A DNA stretch of 42,155 bases from Prolixibacteraceae bacterium (lineage in GTDB: Bacteria > Bacteroidota > Bacteroidia > Bacteroidales > Prolixibacteraceae), in the NCBI GenBank assembly GCA_003537645.1, contig DPRM01000138.1, positions 854-43,008 of the forward strand. Direction: 5' to 3'. The notes under the pieces were generated by a model. It saw nothing but the letters and a program-made list of their open reading frames with translations, was not told the DNA's origin and searched no databases. Positions 41,733 to 42,155 of the stretch are shown here, one piece after another (positions within the stretch are counted from its first letter, which is position 1; the number at the start of each line of letters is the position of its first letter). The translations under genes were made by a program, and so were the position numbers.

Positions 41733-42155
41733 TTACTTATTTGTTATTGCGTCAATCATCGCTTCATTTTTTGTTCCGTCTCCCAGTTCCATCCCAAACG
41801 ATCCGCTTTTATAATTCCAGTTAGCCGAAGCAATCCCGTTTTTATTAAAAATCGAAATCATATCGTTGTACCAGCGGATGCGATCTTCTTCGGGAGCACC
41901 TGCAATTACCCCATACTCGCCGCAATACAATGGAAGCCCCAGCTCTTTTGCCTTCTGTATAGGTAATTGCATCATTTCTTCGAGTTTTTCCATATTCCAT
42001 ACTTTACCAACGTGGTCTTTAACAATTGCCTGCTGATCGGCTGAAAGTGCATCAAATTCTGGTTGGCTCAACAATTCTCCGGGATAATGAACCGGACCAG
42101 TATAATCGCGAAGATTTGTCCAGCTTGCATGATAATGGGTAAGCAAAAATGGTTC
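41733..42155 (-). CDS. GH5-type glycosidase, C-terminal part (runs off the window)
   Basis: The frame is open at the right edge; 140 residues of the C-terminus are visible, beginning EPFLLTHYHASWTN. The segment LGLPLYCGEYGVIAGAPEEDRIRWYND places a Glu after beta-7 as in the GH5/clan A nucleophile motif (xxGEYG), followed by ASANWNYKSGSFGM, the usual beta-8 Trp region. Relatives are endo-beta-glucanases and mannanases; the substrate cannot be told from this part. It is on the same strand as the esterase gene, 267 bp upstream of it, with the cloverleaf element between them. Confidence 0.82.
   Translation of the reverse strand, partial: EPFLLTHYHASWTNLRDYTGPVHYPGELLSQPEFDALSADQQAIVKDHVGKVWNMEKLEEMMQLPIQKAKELGLPLYCGEYGVIAGAPEEDRIRWYNDMISIFNKNGIASANWNYKSGSFGMELGDGTKNEAMIDAITNK

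Overview
The window looks like a chromosomal segment from a Bacteroidota bacterium, most likely in or near the order Marinilabiliales (the order is inference). Supporting signs are a SusC/SusD pair driven by an ECF sigma factor and FecR-type anti-sigma factor, weak or absent Shine-Dalgarno sequences with A-rich leaders, one good TANNTTTG-type promoter box, a fused aspartokinase-homoserine dehydrogenase, and the thr operon carrying an ApgM-type gene. No rRNA or tRNA gene, CRISPR array, transposase or integrase was seen.

Layout. (1) 1-3850: plus-strand accessory genes (VOC-ABM fusion, Fic protein, serine hydrolase), each followed by an imperfect palindrome resembling an integron attC site. (2) 3852-4854: exported MsrA and an exported YCII protein. 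(3) 4963-11729: ECF sigma, FecR, SusC, SusD, a complete cell-surface signalling and uptake unit. (4) 11907-18760: envelope genes (Omp85-type barrel, small barrel, beta-propeller-like lipoprotein, CBM9/DUF5916 protein). Two of these share a duplicated leader, and GTCATT-rich palindromes lie between them. (5) 18871-22526: DUF218 protein, CmoA-like enzyme, ICMT-like membrane methyltransferase, aldose 1-epimerase lipoprotein. (6) 22600-25340: a second attC-like array on the minus strand, with VOC, PH-like membrane and lipoprotein genes. (7) 25559-27164: LuxR-type two-component system. (8) 27226-32973: threonine operon thrA, acetolactate decarboxylase, apgM-like, thrC (minus strand). (9) 33160-34654: recA and bcp. 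(10) 34807-38631: SPOR-like protein, ClpS, NfeD, FloA and a TonB-C-like protein. (11) 38637-42155: rhamnulokinase, CE15-type esterase, a 145-bp cloverleaf-like palindrome and the C-terminal part of a GH5-type glycosidase that runs off the right edge.

The most unusual signal is the pair of integrase-less, attC-like cassette clusters. In both, the site lies 3' of its gene in the gene's orientation, the best sites end in GCATAAC and GTTATGC or GTTAGGC (the RYYYAAC/GTTRRRY pattern of attC), and sites in the two clusters share internal sequence. This fits a CALIN-type remnant or distributed cassette system in a Bacteroidota chromosome. The second notable signal is a leader of about 125 bp, conserved to the start codon, in front of two divergently placed envelope genes.
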